A DNA stretch of 64,000 nt from Halorubrum trapanicum (lineage in GTDB: Archaea > Halobacteriota > Halobacteria > Halobacteriales > Haloferacaceae), in assembly GCF_017873555.1 (NCBI RefSeq), contig NZ_JAGGKE010000006.1:62001-126000 (forward strand), in the 5' to 3' direction. The notes under the pieces were generated by a model. The model did no database searches, was not told the origin of the DNA, and saw nothing but the letters and a program-made list of their open reading frames with translations. The translations under genes were made by a program, and so were the position numbers. Shown piece by piece: positions 42,333 through 50,879 of the stretch. Position 1 is the stretch's first letter. Each line of letters opens with the position of its first letter.

Positions 42333-43247
42333 TCACAGCAGGCCGCGGACGACCCGCGCCGCCTCGGCCGCGGTGGGCGCGAGGACGTAGACGATCGGCT
42401 CGACGCCGACCGCGCCGGTCTGGTACAGCACGAGCGTCTCGGCGTCCTCGTCCGTCGAGCGGTCGGCGGCCGCGACCGCGTCGGCGACCGCCTCGCGGGT
42501 CGGTCGCTCGGCGTCGAACTCGACGGTCGGGTGGGCGGCGCCGAGGGTCTCGACCGTTTCGGGTTCGTACCGGAGGTTGACCGCGCCCCGGACGTCCGCG
42601 CCCGCCTCGCGCGCCGCGAGCAGCACCGTCGCGACGTGTTCGCTCACGCCGAACTCCGGCTCGCCGGGGACCATCGCCCGGCCCTTCACGTCGACGAGCC
42701 GACCCGGGACCGCGGCGACGTCGTCGACGGTGGCCGCGTCCGCGAGAGACTCCGCGACGTTCGCGCCGACGTTCGGGATGAGTCCGGCGAAGCCCGAGGC
42801 GTTCGTCAGGGTGCGGAGCCCCCGACGGACAGAGGTGAGGACGCGCTCGCGCTCGCGGAGGCCGCTGTCGGGGTCGTGGACCGAGAACTCCACGTCGGCG
42901 TCGGCGAGCGCGGGCATCGCGTCCTCGTGGAGGTCGGCGAGGAGGTCGCCCTCCTCCAGCTGGCGGATCAACACCTCGATCTCGACGAGCGCGGCCACCG
43001 GGGTGAGGTCGCCGCTCGCCAGCCCCTCGCCGACGCGCTCGACGAGCTCGCGCACGCGCTCGTCCGCGACGATCCGGTCGTGTCTGGCCACGTCGCCGGC
43101 GGCGTACTTCGAGACCGCCGACTGCGAGATGCCGAGCGCGTCGGCGACCTCCAGCTGGGTGAACCCCCGCTCCCTGAGGTCCTCCGCGAGCATCGAGCGG
43201 ACGGTCGGGAGGAACTCGTCGACGACGACCTCCTCGATGAACCTCAT
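42333..43247 (-). CDS. thiR: HTH plus ThiN-domain thiamine regulator (ThiR-like)
   Basis: A 304-residue protein. An N-terminal XRE-type HTH ([34 protein letters not shown], residues about 18-52) is followed by a helical linker. A C-terminal ThiN (thiamine-phosphate-synthase-like) domain has [56 protein letters not shown] and [10 protein letters not shown]. This is the architecture of the archaeal regulator ThiR, which senses thiamine phosphates. It overlaps the dcd stop by ATGA. The thi4 gene at 48304 is a natural candidate target. Confidence 0.85.
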   Translation of the reverse strand: MRFIEEVVVDEFLPTVRSMLAEDLRERGFTQLEVADALGISQSAVSKYAAGDVARHDRIVADERVRELVERVGEGLASGDLTPVAALVEIEVLIRQLEEGDLLADLHEDAMPALADADVEFSVHDPDSGLRERERVLTSVRRGLRTLTNASGFAGLIPNVGANVAESLADAATVDDVAAVPGRLVDVKGRAMVPGEPEFGVSEHVATVLLAAREAGADVRGAVNLRYEPETVETLGAAHPTVEFDAERPTREAVADAVAAADRSTDEDAETLVLYQTGAVGVEPIVYVLAPTAAEAARVVRGLL

Positions 43248-43870
43248 CGGTCTTCACCCCCCGAACGTCCCGCACTCCCGCCGCCGCTCTCGCCCGCGAA
43301 CTCGGGGTCGTCGCCGATCCGGGACGCCTGCGGCCCGTCCTGCCCCTGGTACTTGGAGCCGCGCTCGGCCCCGTACGGGCGCTCGGCGGGACGTTTCAGC
43401 TCCGTGAAGGTGAGCTGCGAGACGCGCATGCCCGGCGAGAGCGCCACCGGGGCGGTCCCGAGGTTCGAGAGTTCGAGGGTGATCTGCCCCTCGTAGCCCG
43501 GGTCGCACAGGCCCGCGGTCGCGTGGACGACGATGGCGAGCCGGCCGAGCGAGGAGCGCCCCTCGACGTGCGCGACCAGGTCGTCCGGGATCGAGACGCG
43601 CTCGACGGTCGTCCCGAGGACGAAGTCCCCGGGGTGGAGGATGAACTCGTCGCCCTCGGGGACGGTCGTCTCCGTGACGTACTCGCTCACCTCGCCCGCG
43701 TCGGTCGGGTGGATACAGGGGATGTTGGTGCGCTGGAACTCCAGGAACCGCTCGCCGAGCCGCAGGTCGACGCTCGCGGGCTGGACCTGCTGGTCGACGT
43801 CGTCGAGCGGCTCGATCGCGAGGTCGCCCTCGGCGAGCCGGTCGAGGATGTCGGCGTCCGACAGGATCAT
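43244..43870 (-). CDS. dcd: dCTP deaminase
   Basis: A 208-residue trimeric dUTPase-fold enzyme. The catalytic block [34 protein letters not shown] contains the Ser-Arg and Glu residues that bind and deaminate d[15 protein letters not shown] and the C-terminal [12 protein letters not shown] complete the active site. A Gly/Ser-rich tail of about 15 residues follows. The bifunctional dCTP deaminase/dUTPase form is possible. Its stop overlaps the start of the ThiR-like gene, so the two are co-translated. Confidence 0.95.
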   Translation of the reverse strand: MILSDADILDRLAEGDLAIEPLDDVDQQVQPASVDLRLGERFLEFQRTNIPCIHPTDAGEVSEYVTETTVPEGDEFILHPGDFVLGTTVERVSIPDDLVAHVEGRSSLGRLAIVVHATAGLCDPGYEGQITLELSNLGTAPVALSPGMRVSQLTFTELKRPAERPYGAERGSKYQGQDGPQASRIGDDPEFAGESGGGSAGRSGGEDR

Positions 43871-43962
43871 ACCGAGAGGGGGAGCGCCGGGGGGTTAAAA
43901 ACTCCCGAATCCGCGGTCGCCGGCGTTCCGACGCCCGTCCCCAGCGCGTTCCCGAGGCGGGG

Positions 43963-44706
43963 TCATACCGCCGCGAGCAACAGCGCGATCGCGGCGAAGA
44001 ACGTCGCCACGCCCGCCGCGGCGCCGCGACCCAGGTCGTGTTTGGCCTCCAGCCCGCCGACGACAACGACCCACTGGATCGCGATCCCGACCGCGGACGC
44101 GACCAGCAGCGGTCCCGTCGCGCCCGTGATCGCGGCGACGAGGTCCGTCGTGAGCGCCTCGAACGACGACCCCGCGGGCTCCGCGTTCGAGAGCGTGTAC
44201 CAGATCGCGACGATCCCGGCCCCGAGCCGGAGCAGCTCCGCGCCGAGTGCCCAGCCGGCGATCACGAAAGAGTCGCCGGCGGAGCCGGAGCCGCCGGCGA
44301 CGAGCGCCCCGACGTGGAGCGTGACCGCGAACAGCACCCACCAGAGCGGCACGCCCAGCAGGCCGTAGTGGATGTAGCCGCCTGCGGCGTCGCGCAGCTC
44401 CTCCCCCGCGTCGACCTCTATTTGTTTCGGCTCGTCGCACTGGTCGGCGAGCACGGAATCGGAGTCGTCCCCGAACGTCTCGCACGTCGACTCCGGGGGC
44501 CGATCGGGGTTGTCGACGGTGATCTGCTGGTCGACGGTCGCGTCGAAGACCGCTCCGAGCGCGAGGATCCCGACGGTGGTACCGATCGTGACGACGACCA
44601 GCATCGCGACCGCGACGGCCCCGGCTCGAGGGGAGCCGAAGGCGTCGCGAACGCGGTCGAGGACGCTACCGGGCAGACTCGCGAGCGCGGCGAGCGGGGA
44701 GGGCAT
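43963..44706 (-). CDS. Yip1-like integral membrane protein
   Basis: A 247-residue membrane protein. One helix (VAVAMLVVVTIGTTVGILALGAVF) is followed by a loop of about 60 residues with two Cys (STCETFGDD...LADQCDEP) that could form a disulfide outside the cell. Four further helices follow (GLLGVPLWWVLFAVTLHVGALVAG, AGWALGAELLRLGAGIVAIWY, GPLLVASAVGIAIQWVVVVGG and VATFFAAIALLLAAV). The arrangement recalls Yip1/DUF1282 proteins of haloarchaea. I chose the Met at 44706. Function unknown. Confidence 0.7.
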   Translation of the reverse strand: MPSPLAALASLPGSVLDRVRDAFGSPRAGAVAVAMLVVVTIGTTVGILALGAVFDATVDQQITVDNPDRPPESTCETFGDDSDSVLADQCDEPKQIEVDAGEELRDAAGGYIHYGLLGVPLWWVLFAVTLHVGALVAGGSGSAGDSFVIAGWALGAELLRLGAGIVAIWYTLSNAEPAGSSFEALTTDLVAAITGATGPLLVASAVGIAIQWVVVVGGLEAKHDLGRGAAAGVATFFAAIALLLAAV

Positions 44707-44787
44707 GACCGGACGATCTCGGCCGACGGACAAGTGTTTTTTCGCTCGCGGGTTCCGGACGGGAACCGGCGTTCCGGCCGGGCGGCG

Positions 44788-45450
44788 TCATTCCCGTTCG
44801 AGTTCGGTCTCCGGATCGGCGTCCCGGTCGCTCGCGTCGGCGTCTCGGTCGCCGCGGTCCCGCTCGCCGCCGCCCTCCGCGGTCTCGGCCTCGCTTGCGG
44901 CGGCCTTCCGGGCGCGGTCGGCGGCCAGTTCGCGGTCGATGTCGTCCTCGACGTACCCCATCGACTCGACGGTGACGACGTTGCCGCCGCCGGGGTCGAC
45001 GACCATCACCTCCTCGCCCTCGTCGATCTCGCCGTCTATCGACCGGGCGGAGTAGTGGGGATTGAAGCCGCCGCCGGCGAGTTTCACCTCGCCGCCGGTG
45101 GGTGTCACCCGCTCCGTGACGGTCCCCGTCTTCCCCTTCAGCGAGTCGCTGTCGGTGGTCTGTTGTTGCCCTTTCCCGCCGTAGAGGTCGAACTCGTGGT
45201 AGCCGTAGAAGGCGGCGGCGCCGAACACGAGCGTCAGCACCGCCATGAAAAGCGTGAGGAGGGCGCCGGCGACGCCGAACGCGGTCAGGAGTAGCCCGCC
45301 GAGTCCCGCGCCGATGAGCGCGATGCCGACGACGATGAAGTTCGCCCCCGGCGCGAGCGCCTCGGCCATCGAGAGCAACAGCCCCGCTGTCAGGAGCAAA
45401 AGCGGGAGTGTGTCCGGAGAGACGAGGCCGGACTGTACGAGCGCGTCCAT
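44788..45450 (-). CDS. NfeD family membrane protein
   Basis: A 220-residue protein with three to four N-terminal helices (LLLLTAGLLLSMAEALAPGANFIVVGIALIGAGLGGLLL...GALLTLFMAVLTLVFGAAAFYGY). An OB-fold NfeD domain follows (SLKGKTGTVTERVTPTGGEVKLAGGGFNPHYSARS...EEVMVVDPGGGNVVTVE). The tail is disordered and acidic. NfeD proteins work with stomatin-like proteins and SppA-type proteases in membrane quality control. No stomatin gene is adjacent; the S49 protease at 31634 is a possible partner. Confidence 0.88.
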   Translation of the reverse strand: MDALVQSGLVSPDTLPLLLLTAGLLLSMAEALAPGANFIVVGIALIGAGLGGLLLTAFGVAGALLTLFMAVLTLVFGAAAFYGYHEFDLYGGKGQQQTTDSDSLKGKTGTVTERVTPTGGEVKLAGGGFNPHYSARSIDGEIDEGEEVMVVDPGGGNVVTVESMGYVEDDIDRELAADRARKAAASEAETAEGGGERDRGDRDADASDRDADPETELERE

Positions 45451-45559
45451 ATCCTGTCCTACGGCCGCGGCCTGATAAGTGATGGTGCGCGCGGCCGCGG
45501 CGTCCCTTGAGTCGTCGACGCTCGCCGGCGTGGATCGCCCCGGTCGGCGGTGCCCGCGT

Positions 45560-45874
45560 TCAGAACCCGACCAGCAGCACGCCGACGGTGAGCGCCACCC
45601 CGAGGACGACGAACGCCGCGTGTTCGAGTTCGACGTCGCCCGGCTCTATCGGCTCGTCCATCGGCGTGGCGGTGTCTTCGGTGACACCGTCCGGGCCGAC
45701 GTCGTCGACCGAGAAGCGCCACTCGCTCTCGTCGTCCGCGGTCTCGTCGCCGGCGTCGTTGGCCCGACTCCTCTCGCCGGAGACCGAGGCGTCGTCGCCG
45801 GGGGGCGCGGTCTCGTCGCCGGCGTCGGCGCTCGAACTCCCGTTGCGGGCACCGTCGCCGGATTCGTCGCTCAT
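45560..45874 (-). CDS. Small tail-anchored acidic membrane protein, DUF7312-like
   Basis: A 104-residue protein. Residues 1-45 are disordered and acidic, rich in Ser, Gly, Asp and Ala. A short conserved part (SEWRFSVDDVGPD...EPIEPGDVELEHAAFVVLG) leads into one C-terminal membrane segment (FVVLGVALTVGVLLVGF). The pattern fits the DUF7312 family as I recall it. It is tail-anchored with the N-terminus probably in the cytoplasm. Function is unknown. Confidence 0.7.
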   Translation of the reverse strand: MSDESGDGARNGSSSADAGDETAPPGDDASVSGERSRANDAGDETADDESEWRFSVDDVGPDGVTEDTATPMDEPIEPGDVELEHAAFVVLGVALTVGVLLVGF

Positions 45875-45959
45875 GGACGCCCGTACACGGTTCCGCGATA
45901 AATGGCTGGCGGGCGCGGTCGCCGTCCGGCGGGTGCGGTCCCCGGCCGACGGGGAGGGT

Positions 45960-47717
45960 CTACCGCTTCCGGGCGGCGGCGATCACGTCGCCGGCGTACA
46001 CGACGCCGCGCTCGCCGTCGACGGTCACCGTGGTCCCGTCCGCGACCGAGTCGGGTAGCCGGGCGCCGGAGACCATCGGGACGCCGAGTTCGCGGGCGAC
46101 TACGGCGGGGTAGCCGGTCATCCCCTCGCGGGCGTCGATGACCCCGGCGATCCGGTCGAGGTCGCCGGAGAACTCCTCGTCGAAGTCGGGACCGAGAACC
46201 ACGACGGAGCCGTCCGGCAGCGCGTCGATGTCGCCGTCCTCGGTCCGATGGACCGGCGCGGAGGCGTGGCCGGCGACGACCGCCTTGCCGGTCACGAGCG
46301 TCTCGGCGGCGACGTGGACCTTCAGGGTGTTCGTCGTGTTCGTCCCCTCGAACTCGGTGAGCATGCCGGAGAGGACGACGAGGGTGTCCCCCGACTCGGC
46401 CCCGCCGCGGTCGAGCGCGGCGTCGACCGCGTTGTCGAGGATCCCCTCCATGTCGTCCGCGTACTCGGTCAACACGGGGCGAACGCCCCACGAGAGCGCG
46501 AGCTGGCGGCGGACGCGGTCGTTCGGCGTCGTCGCGACGACCGGGACGCCCGGGCGGAACATGGCGGTCTTGCGCGCGGTGAAGCCGGACTCGGAGACCG
46601 CGACCACCGTCGAGGCGCCGATGTCGCGCGCGAGGTAGCGCGCCGAGCGCGCCAGCGCCTCGGTGCGCGACCCCTCGTCCGCGGTCGGGACGCGCTGTTC
46701 GCGCGTCTCCGCGTACTCGTCGCTGGACTCGACCTGGCGGACGATCCGGTCCATCGTCTCGACGACGTTGACGGGGTCCTCGCCGATGGCGGTCTCGCCC
46801 GAGAGCATCACCGCGTCGGTGCCGTCGAGGACGGCGTTGGCCACGTCGGAGGCCTCCGCGCGGGTCGGCCGCCGCGAGGAGACCATCGAGTCGAGCATCT
46901 CCGTCGCGGTGATGACTGGGACGCCCTCGTTGACGCAGGTCCGGATGATCCGCTTTTGGATCACCGGCACGTCCTCCAGCGGGCACTCGACGCCGAGGTC
47001 GCCGCGGGCGACCATCACGCCGTCGGCGGCGTCGACGATCTCCTCGAGGTTCTCCACCGCGCCGGCGCGTTCGATCTTCGCGACGATCGGGATGTCGTCG
47101 CTGCCGCGGGCCTCCAGCTCGTCGGCGATCTGGTAGACGTCGTCGGCGTCGCGCACGAAGGAGGCGGCCACGAAGTCCGCGTCGGTCCGGGCCGCGAGGT
47201 CGAGTTCGGCCTCGTCCTCGGGGGTGATCAGGTCGACGTCGATGGCGACGCCCGGGAGGTTGACGCCCTTCCGCGAGCTGAGCTTCCCGCCGGAGAGGAC
47301 GGTCGCGACCACGGACTCGCCGTCGACGCGCTCGACGCGGCACTCGATCCGGCCGTCGTCGAGCAGGATCGTGTCGCCCGGTCCGGCGGCCGCGATGGAG
47401 TGGGTGAGACCGACGCGCTCGGGAGTGGCGTCGTCGCCCTCGACGAAGGTCACCTCGGACCCGGTCGCGAGCGAGATCGGTTCCGCCAGCTCGGCGGTCC
47501 GGACCTCAGGTCCCTTCAGGTCGACCATCACCGCGAGCGCGTCGTCGATCTCGTCGTCGACGGCGCGGGCGCGCTCGATCACGGTCTCTCGGTGGTCGGT
47601 CGTTCCGTGGCTGGCGTTGAGTCGGACGACGGACATCCCGGCGTCCGCGAGGCCGCGGATCGTGTCCCGGTCGTCCGAGGCGGGACCGATCGTACAGACG
47701 ATCTTGGCGTTTCGCAT
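45960..47717 (-). CDS. pyk: Pyruvate kinase with C-terminal PEP-utiliser-like domain
   Basis: A 585-residue glycolytic kinase. MRNAKIVCTIGPASDDRDTI, KGPEVRTAEL, KIERAGAVENLEEIVDAADGVMVARGDLGVE and ITATEMLDSM are the catalytic blocks, with the nucleophile-region Lys and metal-binding Glu present. The allosteric C domain follows. The last 100 residues resemble a PEP-utilising mobile domain (GVIDAREGMTGYPAVVARELGVPMVSG), but the usual catalytic TSHAA motif reads TGYPA, so the His is lost. An extra domain of this kind is known in several pyruvate kinases and may be regulatory. Confidence 0.95.
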   Translation of the reverse strand: MRNAKIVCTIGPASDDRDTIRGLADAGMSVVRLNASHGTTDHRETVIERARAVDDEIDDALAVMVDLKGPEVRTAELAEPISLATGSEVTFVEGDDATPERVGLTHSIAAAGPGDTILLDDGRIECRVERVDGESVVATVLSGGKLSSRKGVNLPGVAIDVDLITPEDEAELDLAARTDADFVAASFVRDADDVYQIADELEARGSDDIPIVAKIERAGAVENLEEIVDAADGVMVARGDLGVECPLEDVPVIQKRIIRTCVNEGVPVITATEMLDSMVSSRRPTRAEASDVANAVLDGTDAVMLSGETAIGEDPVNVVETMDRIVRQVESSDEYAETREQRVPTADEGSRTEALARSARYLARDIGASTVVAVSESGFTARKTAMFRPGVPVVATTPNDRVRRQLALSWGVRPVLTEYADDMEGILDNAVDAALDRGGAESGDTLVVLSGMLTEFEGTNTTNTLKVHVAAETLVTGKAVVAGHASAPVHRTEDGDIDALPDGSVVVLGPDFDEEFSGDLDRIAGVIDAREGMTGYPAVVARELGVPMVSGARLPDSVADGTTVTVDGERGVVYAGDVIAAARKR

Positions 47718-47834
47718 ATCGGCGGCTTCGGCGCATGGCCGGAAAAAGGCATCCGGTTGCGTCGCTCCCGAGTCAACGTTCGTGATGGTTGACTGAACGG
47801 TCGCGCCGCGGGTTCCGGATCCGGTGTGCGACGA

Positions 47835-48230
47835 CTGTTTATAAACAGACGAAGCGGTCGGCGCGTGTCTCCGAGTGGCCGCCGAAGGCGGCCGCGAGTA
47901 GTGAGAGACCGACGGTCTCTCTGACAGCCGGCGGCTTTGCCGCCGGCGAGAGCACGCGCGAGGGAGTCAGTCGCCCGAAGCGGAGCGAGGGCGACTGACG
48001 AGGCTGGGGAGGCGTGAGGTGCGGTCGCGGTGCTGTGCTGGGCGGGACTCAAAGGGGCAGCCGTGAGGCGGGCGCAGGCGATGTAAGGACCACAGGGAGC
48101 GAGCGAGTGAAACGAGCGACCGACCGAGGACCGCAACGAGCGTGCGCCCGCCTCACGGCTGGGGCTTTGGAGGCGTTCCCTATCGGTCTACAGTCGACCA
48201 CGTATAACCGAGCGGCTGGGGCTTTGGAGG
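47835..48230 (+). ncRNA. Dispersed structured element, copy 3, with one tail unit
   Basis: The 14-bp palindrome CTGTTTATAAACAG (47835-47848) contains the TATA box. Helix 1 GCGCGTG/CACGCGC (47861-47867, 47953-47959) encloses three palindromes with three-base loops (47877-47893, 47904-47920, 47927-47947). Helix 2 is GTCAGTCGCCC/GGGCGACTGAC (47966-47976, 47989-47999). The conserved strand follows, then CTCAAAG (48048-48054). The closing stem is 19 bp (48058-48076 with 48143-48161), ending CTTTGGAGG (48165-48173). A second unit, CGACCACGTATAACCGAGCG plus GCTGGGGCTTTGGAGG, runs to 48230. It occupies most of the 586-base gap between pyk and thi4; the rest holds only the pyk promoter side. Confidence 0.75.
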
Positions 48231-48303
48231 ACTCCGTCGTCGGGGCGTCAGCGGGAAGCGATGTACGAGCGACTGCGGCTTCGCCCGTTAGGGAATTCGT
48301 TTA

Positions 48304-49239
48304 TCAGTCGTCGGCGGGCGCGGGCGCGCCGCCGGCCGACAGCGACACCTCGGGCGCGTCCACCTCCAGCTCGTCGAGGGCGGACTGCGCGGCGCGCTTG
48401 CCGGAGACCAACATCGCGCCGAACGTCGGTCCCATCCGCGGGAGACCGTGGGCGGTCGCGACCGCCATCCCGGACGCGATCAGGCCGTCGTGGACGATGC
48501 CCGTGTGTTCGACGACGGCGTCCTCGCTCTCGCCGACCCACATCGAGTCGTGGCCGGGCGAGTCGTGGCCGGGGGCGCCGTACTCCCCGTCGCCGGTCTG
48601 GTCCATCCCGGTGTTGTGCTCCTTCGCGTGCTCGATGCCGGGCGCCGAGAGGACGCCGCGCTCGTCGAGCTTGCTGATCGCGACCGCGTCGTGGCCGGTC
48701 GCGTCGATCACGAGGTCGGACTCGACCGCGATGGGGTCGACGCAGGTGATCTCGCGCGGGAGCGCGTGGACCGGCGTCCAGTTCATCACGATCCCTCCGA
48801 CACGGTGGTCCTCGCGGACGACCAGGTCGGTGAACTCCGTCATGTTCTGGACGCGCGCGCCGGCGTCGCAGGCGGCCTTGATCAGCCCGGAGCAGGCCTC
48901 GGGACCGGGGGCGGTGTAGAGCCCGTCGACGTCCTCGACCGGATCGTAGTCCACGTCGAGGTCGTCGAGGATCTCCTGGGCGGGGTCTCGGACCGTCACG
49001 GTGTTCATCAGGAACCCGCCGAGCCAGAAGCCGCCGCCGAGGTAGTTGTTCTTCTCGACGATCATCACCTTCACGCCGCGCTCGGCCAGCTCCTTCGCGG
49101 CCATCAGGCCGGAGGGACCGCCGCCGAGGATGATCACTTCCGAGTCGGTGAACTCGAGGAATCCGTCGGTCCACTCGGTGCCGATAGCTCTCGTTACGTC
49201 GGTCTCGCTCACGTCCGCGAAGCCGTTGAATCCGTTCAT
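48304..49239 (-). CDS. thi4: Thi4 thiamine thiazole synthase
   Basis: A 311-residue flavoprotein-fold enzyme that builds the thiazole precursor of thiamine from NAD and glycine. The dinucleotide motif is [35 protein letters not shown], the GHD block ([13 protein letters not shown]) and [15 protein letters not shown] are family hallmarks. Cys166 in EITCVDP aligns with the sulfur-donor Cys of yeast-type suicide Thi4, as also reported for Haloferax, rather than the His of sulfide-using methanogen enzymes. A TATA-like TTTATAA at 49296-49302, within the tail of copy 4, could drive it with a leader of about 30 bases. Confidence 0.95.
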   Translation of the reverse strand: MNGFNGFADVSETDVTRAIGTEWTDGFLEFTDSEVIILGGGPSGLMAAKELAERGVKVMIVEKNNYLGGGFWLGGFLMNTVTVRDPAQEILDDLDVDYDPVEDVDGLYTAPGPEACSGLIKAACDAGARVQNMTEFTDLVVREDHRVGGIVMNWTPVHALPREITCVDPIAVESDLVIDATGHDAVAISKLDERGVLSAPGIEHAKEHNTGMDQTGDGEYGAPGHDSPGHDSMWVGESEDAVVEHTGIVHDGLIASGMAVATAHGLPRMGPTFGAMLVSGKRAAQSALDELEVDAPEVSLSAGGAPAPADD

Positions 49240-49330
49240 ACAACTTAGTAGTATTACTTGGTTGTGAAATGTGTTGCGGTCGATACGCGGCTGTGTTTAT
49301 AAGGCGTGACTGTGAGACGGCGGCGAACAC

Positions 49331-49589
49331 CTCCAAAGCCCCAGTCGCGAGGGCACCGTACGCTCGCTGCGCGCTTCAGTCGCTCACTCCGTTCGCTCCT
49401 TCCAGTGCTTGCGTCGCCTACGGCGCCCTCGCGACTGCCCCTTTGAGTCCCACCCGCACAGCACCGCGCCTCACGCCTCCCCAGCCTCGCCGCTCGCTCG
49501 GGGCTCCCTTCGGTCGCCCACCTCGCTCGCGGCGTCCCTCGCGCGTGCGACTCGCGGCCTTCGGCCGCTCGTCGGCACGCGCCACCGCC
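49331..49589 (-). ncRNA. Dispersed structured element, copy 4 (TATA end missing)
   Basis: On the minus strand, helix 1 GCGCGTG/CACGCGC is at 49576-49582 with 49541-49547. Helix 2 has a different sequence, CGCCGC/GCGGCG (49529-49534 with 49488-49493), but keeps the pairing. The conserved strand GAGGCTGGGGAGG and GGGACTCAAAG follow. CAGTCGCGAGGGC/GCCCTCGCGACTG forms the apical stem, and it closes with CTTTGGAG (49331-49338). The 5' TATA palindrome is absent, replaced by the promoter region of rpl37ae. The tail to about 49295 contains TTTATAA upstream of thi4. Confidence 0.72.
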
Positions 49590-49680
49590 TCCGTCACCCG
49601 CGTTCCGTCGTCGCCGCGGGCGTTTCCGACCGCCGCAACTCGCAGCCTTTTTACCTGCGCTGCCGGTAGAAGTGGCTACT

Positions 49681-49947
49681 ATGGCTGAGGACAAGGCTCG
49701 AAGCACCGGCAGCGCGGGCCGATTCGGCGCCCGCTACGGCCGAGTCGCCCGCAAGCGGGTTCAGGACATCGAAGCGGAGATGCGCAACGCGACCGTCGAC
49801 GGCGACGACGTCACGCGCAAGGGTACCGGCATCTGGGTCAACGAGGAGACCGGCGAGACGTTCACGGGCGGCGCGTACCGCCCCGAGACGCCCGGCGGTC
49901 GCACCGTCCGCCGCTCCATCCGCGCCGCGCTCGCCGACGAGGAATAG
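49681..49947 (+). CDS. rpl37ae: 50S ribosomal protein L37Ae lacking zinc-ribbon cysteines
   Basis: An 88-residue protein of the large ribosomal subunit. The flanks are typical: [24 protein letters not shown] at the start and [28 protein letters not shown] at the end. The middle, where most L37Ae proteins have CxxC...CxxC, reads [25 protein letters not shown] and has no Cys at all. I chose the ATG at 49681 (MAEDKARS); TTTTTAC at 49647-49653 is then in the TATA position. The gene is followed three bases later by rpoP. Confidence 0.93.
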   Translation: MAEDKARSTGSAGRFGARYGRVARKRVQDIEAEMRNATVDGDDVTRKGTGIWVNEETGETFTGGAYRPETPGGRTVRRSIRAALADEE

Positions 49948-49950
49948 GTC

Positions 49951-50085
49951 ATGAGCTACAAGTGCTCCCGCTGTAAGCGCGACGTCACCCTCGACGAGTA
50001 CGGCGGCGTGCGCTGCCCGTACTGCGGCCACCGCGTCCTCCTGAAGGAGCGCGGCGGCGACATCAAGGAAGTCGACGTCGAGTAA
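49951..50085 (+). CDS. rpo12: DNA-directed RNA polymerase subunit P (Rpo12)
   Basis: A 44-residue zinc-ribbon protein, [19 protein letters not shown] then [16 protein letters not shown]. The CxxC pairs (CSRC, CPYC) bind zinc. It is a standard small subunit of archaeal RNA polymerase, equivalent to eukaryotic Rpb12. Gene order L37Ae-Rpo12-Pcc1-prefoldin beta is a conserved archaeal cluster. Start follows the L37Ae stop by three bases. Confidence 0.96.
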   Translation: MSYKCSRCKRDVTLDEYGGVRCPYCGHRVLLKERGGDIKEVDVE

Positions 50086-50110
50086 CGCCGTCTCTCCCCT
50101 CCACCGGACC

Positions 50111-50368
50111 GTGACGGCGACGCGCGCACACGAGACGGTCCTTTCCTTCACCTACTCCACCGAGCGACGCGCCCGCGTCGTGGCCGCCGCCCTCGGTCCC
50201 GAGGTCGGCGAGATCGACGACGCCCGTTCGACCGCGACCGTCGACCGCGAGGGCGACGCGGTCCGGGTCCGCGTGCTCGCCGACGACCTCGTGGCCCTCC
50301 GCGCCGGCGTCAACAGCTGGTCGCGCCTGGTCGGCGTCGCCGAGCGCGTCGGTGCGGGAGGCGAATAA
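50111..50368 (+). CDS. pcc1: KEOPS complex subunit Pcc1
   Basis: An 85-residue protein with a GTG start at 50111. HETVLSFTYSTERRARVVAAALGPEVGEIDDARSTATVDREGDAVRVRVLADDLVALRAGVNSWSRLVGVAERV is the Pcc1 fold (KH-like). Pcc1 dimerises in the KEOPS complex and binds Kae1, which makes the t6A modification of ANN-decoding tRNAs. It lies in the conserved Rpo12-Pcc1-prefoldin cluster; 25 bases follow Rpo12. Confidence 0.95.
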   Translation: MTATRAHETVLSFTYSTERRARVVAAALGPEVGEIDDARSTATVDREGDAVRVRVLADDLVALRAGVNSWSRLVGVAERVGAGGE

Positions 50369-50476
50369 TCCCACCGCGACACCGCCGATAACACCCGTCT
50401 CCGGGGCTGTCCCGCCCGGACCGCTCGTCGTCGGAGAAGTCGGGGGTTTTTCCGTCCGGGCCGCCTCGTTCCGCCC

Positions 50477-50875
50477 ATGCAAGGGAACATGCCGCCCGAG
50501 GCACAGGAGAAGATAGAGGAACTGCAGGAGCTTCAGGAGACCGCACAGCAGGTCGCCGAGCAGCGGGAGCAGGCCCAGAGCGCGCTCAACGAGTCGAAGA
50601 CCGCCCTCGACGCCCTCGAAGACGTCGACGAGGACGCGGGCATGTACCGAGAGATCGGCGAGGTCCTCGTCGAGACGGACTACGAGTCCGCCTACGACGA
50701 CCTCGAGAACAAGGTCGAGTCGCTCGAAGTCCGCGCCGAGCAGCTCGAAAAGCAGGAGGAGCGCGTCGAAGAGCAGTTCGACGAGCTCCAGAGCGAGCTC
50801 CAGCAGATGCTCCAGGGCGGCGCGGGCGGCGGCGGCCCGATGGGACCGGGCGGCCCGGGCGCCGGCGGCGCGTAA
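50477..50875 (+). CDS. pfdB: Prefoldin subunit beta
   Basis: A 132-residue chaperone subunit. Two long coiled coils flank a beta hairpin ([34 protein letters not shown]), giving the jellyfish tentacle of the prefoldin hexamer that hands unfolded proteins to the thermosome. The C-terminus is a Gly-rich tail ([19 protein letters not shown]), longer than in many archaea. It follows pcc1 in the conserved cluster, and the next gene starts four bases after its stop. Confidence 0.96.
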   Translation: MQGNMPPEAQEKIEELQELQETAQQVAEQREQAQSALNESKTALDALEDVDEDAGMYREIGEVLVETDYESAYDDLENKVESLEVRAEQLEKQEERVEEQFDELQSELQQMLQGGAGGGGPMGPGGPGAGGA

Positions 50876-50879
50876 GGCC

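Noticed and set aside
49240-49330. TPP riboswitch upstream of thi4
   Set aside because: No CUGAGA-type or other thi-box core was found in the leader; a regulator gene of ThiR type is present instead.
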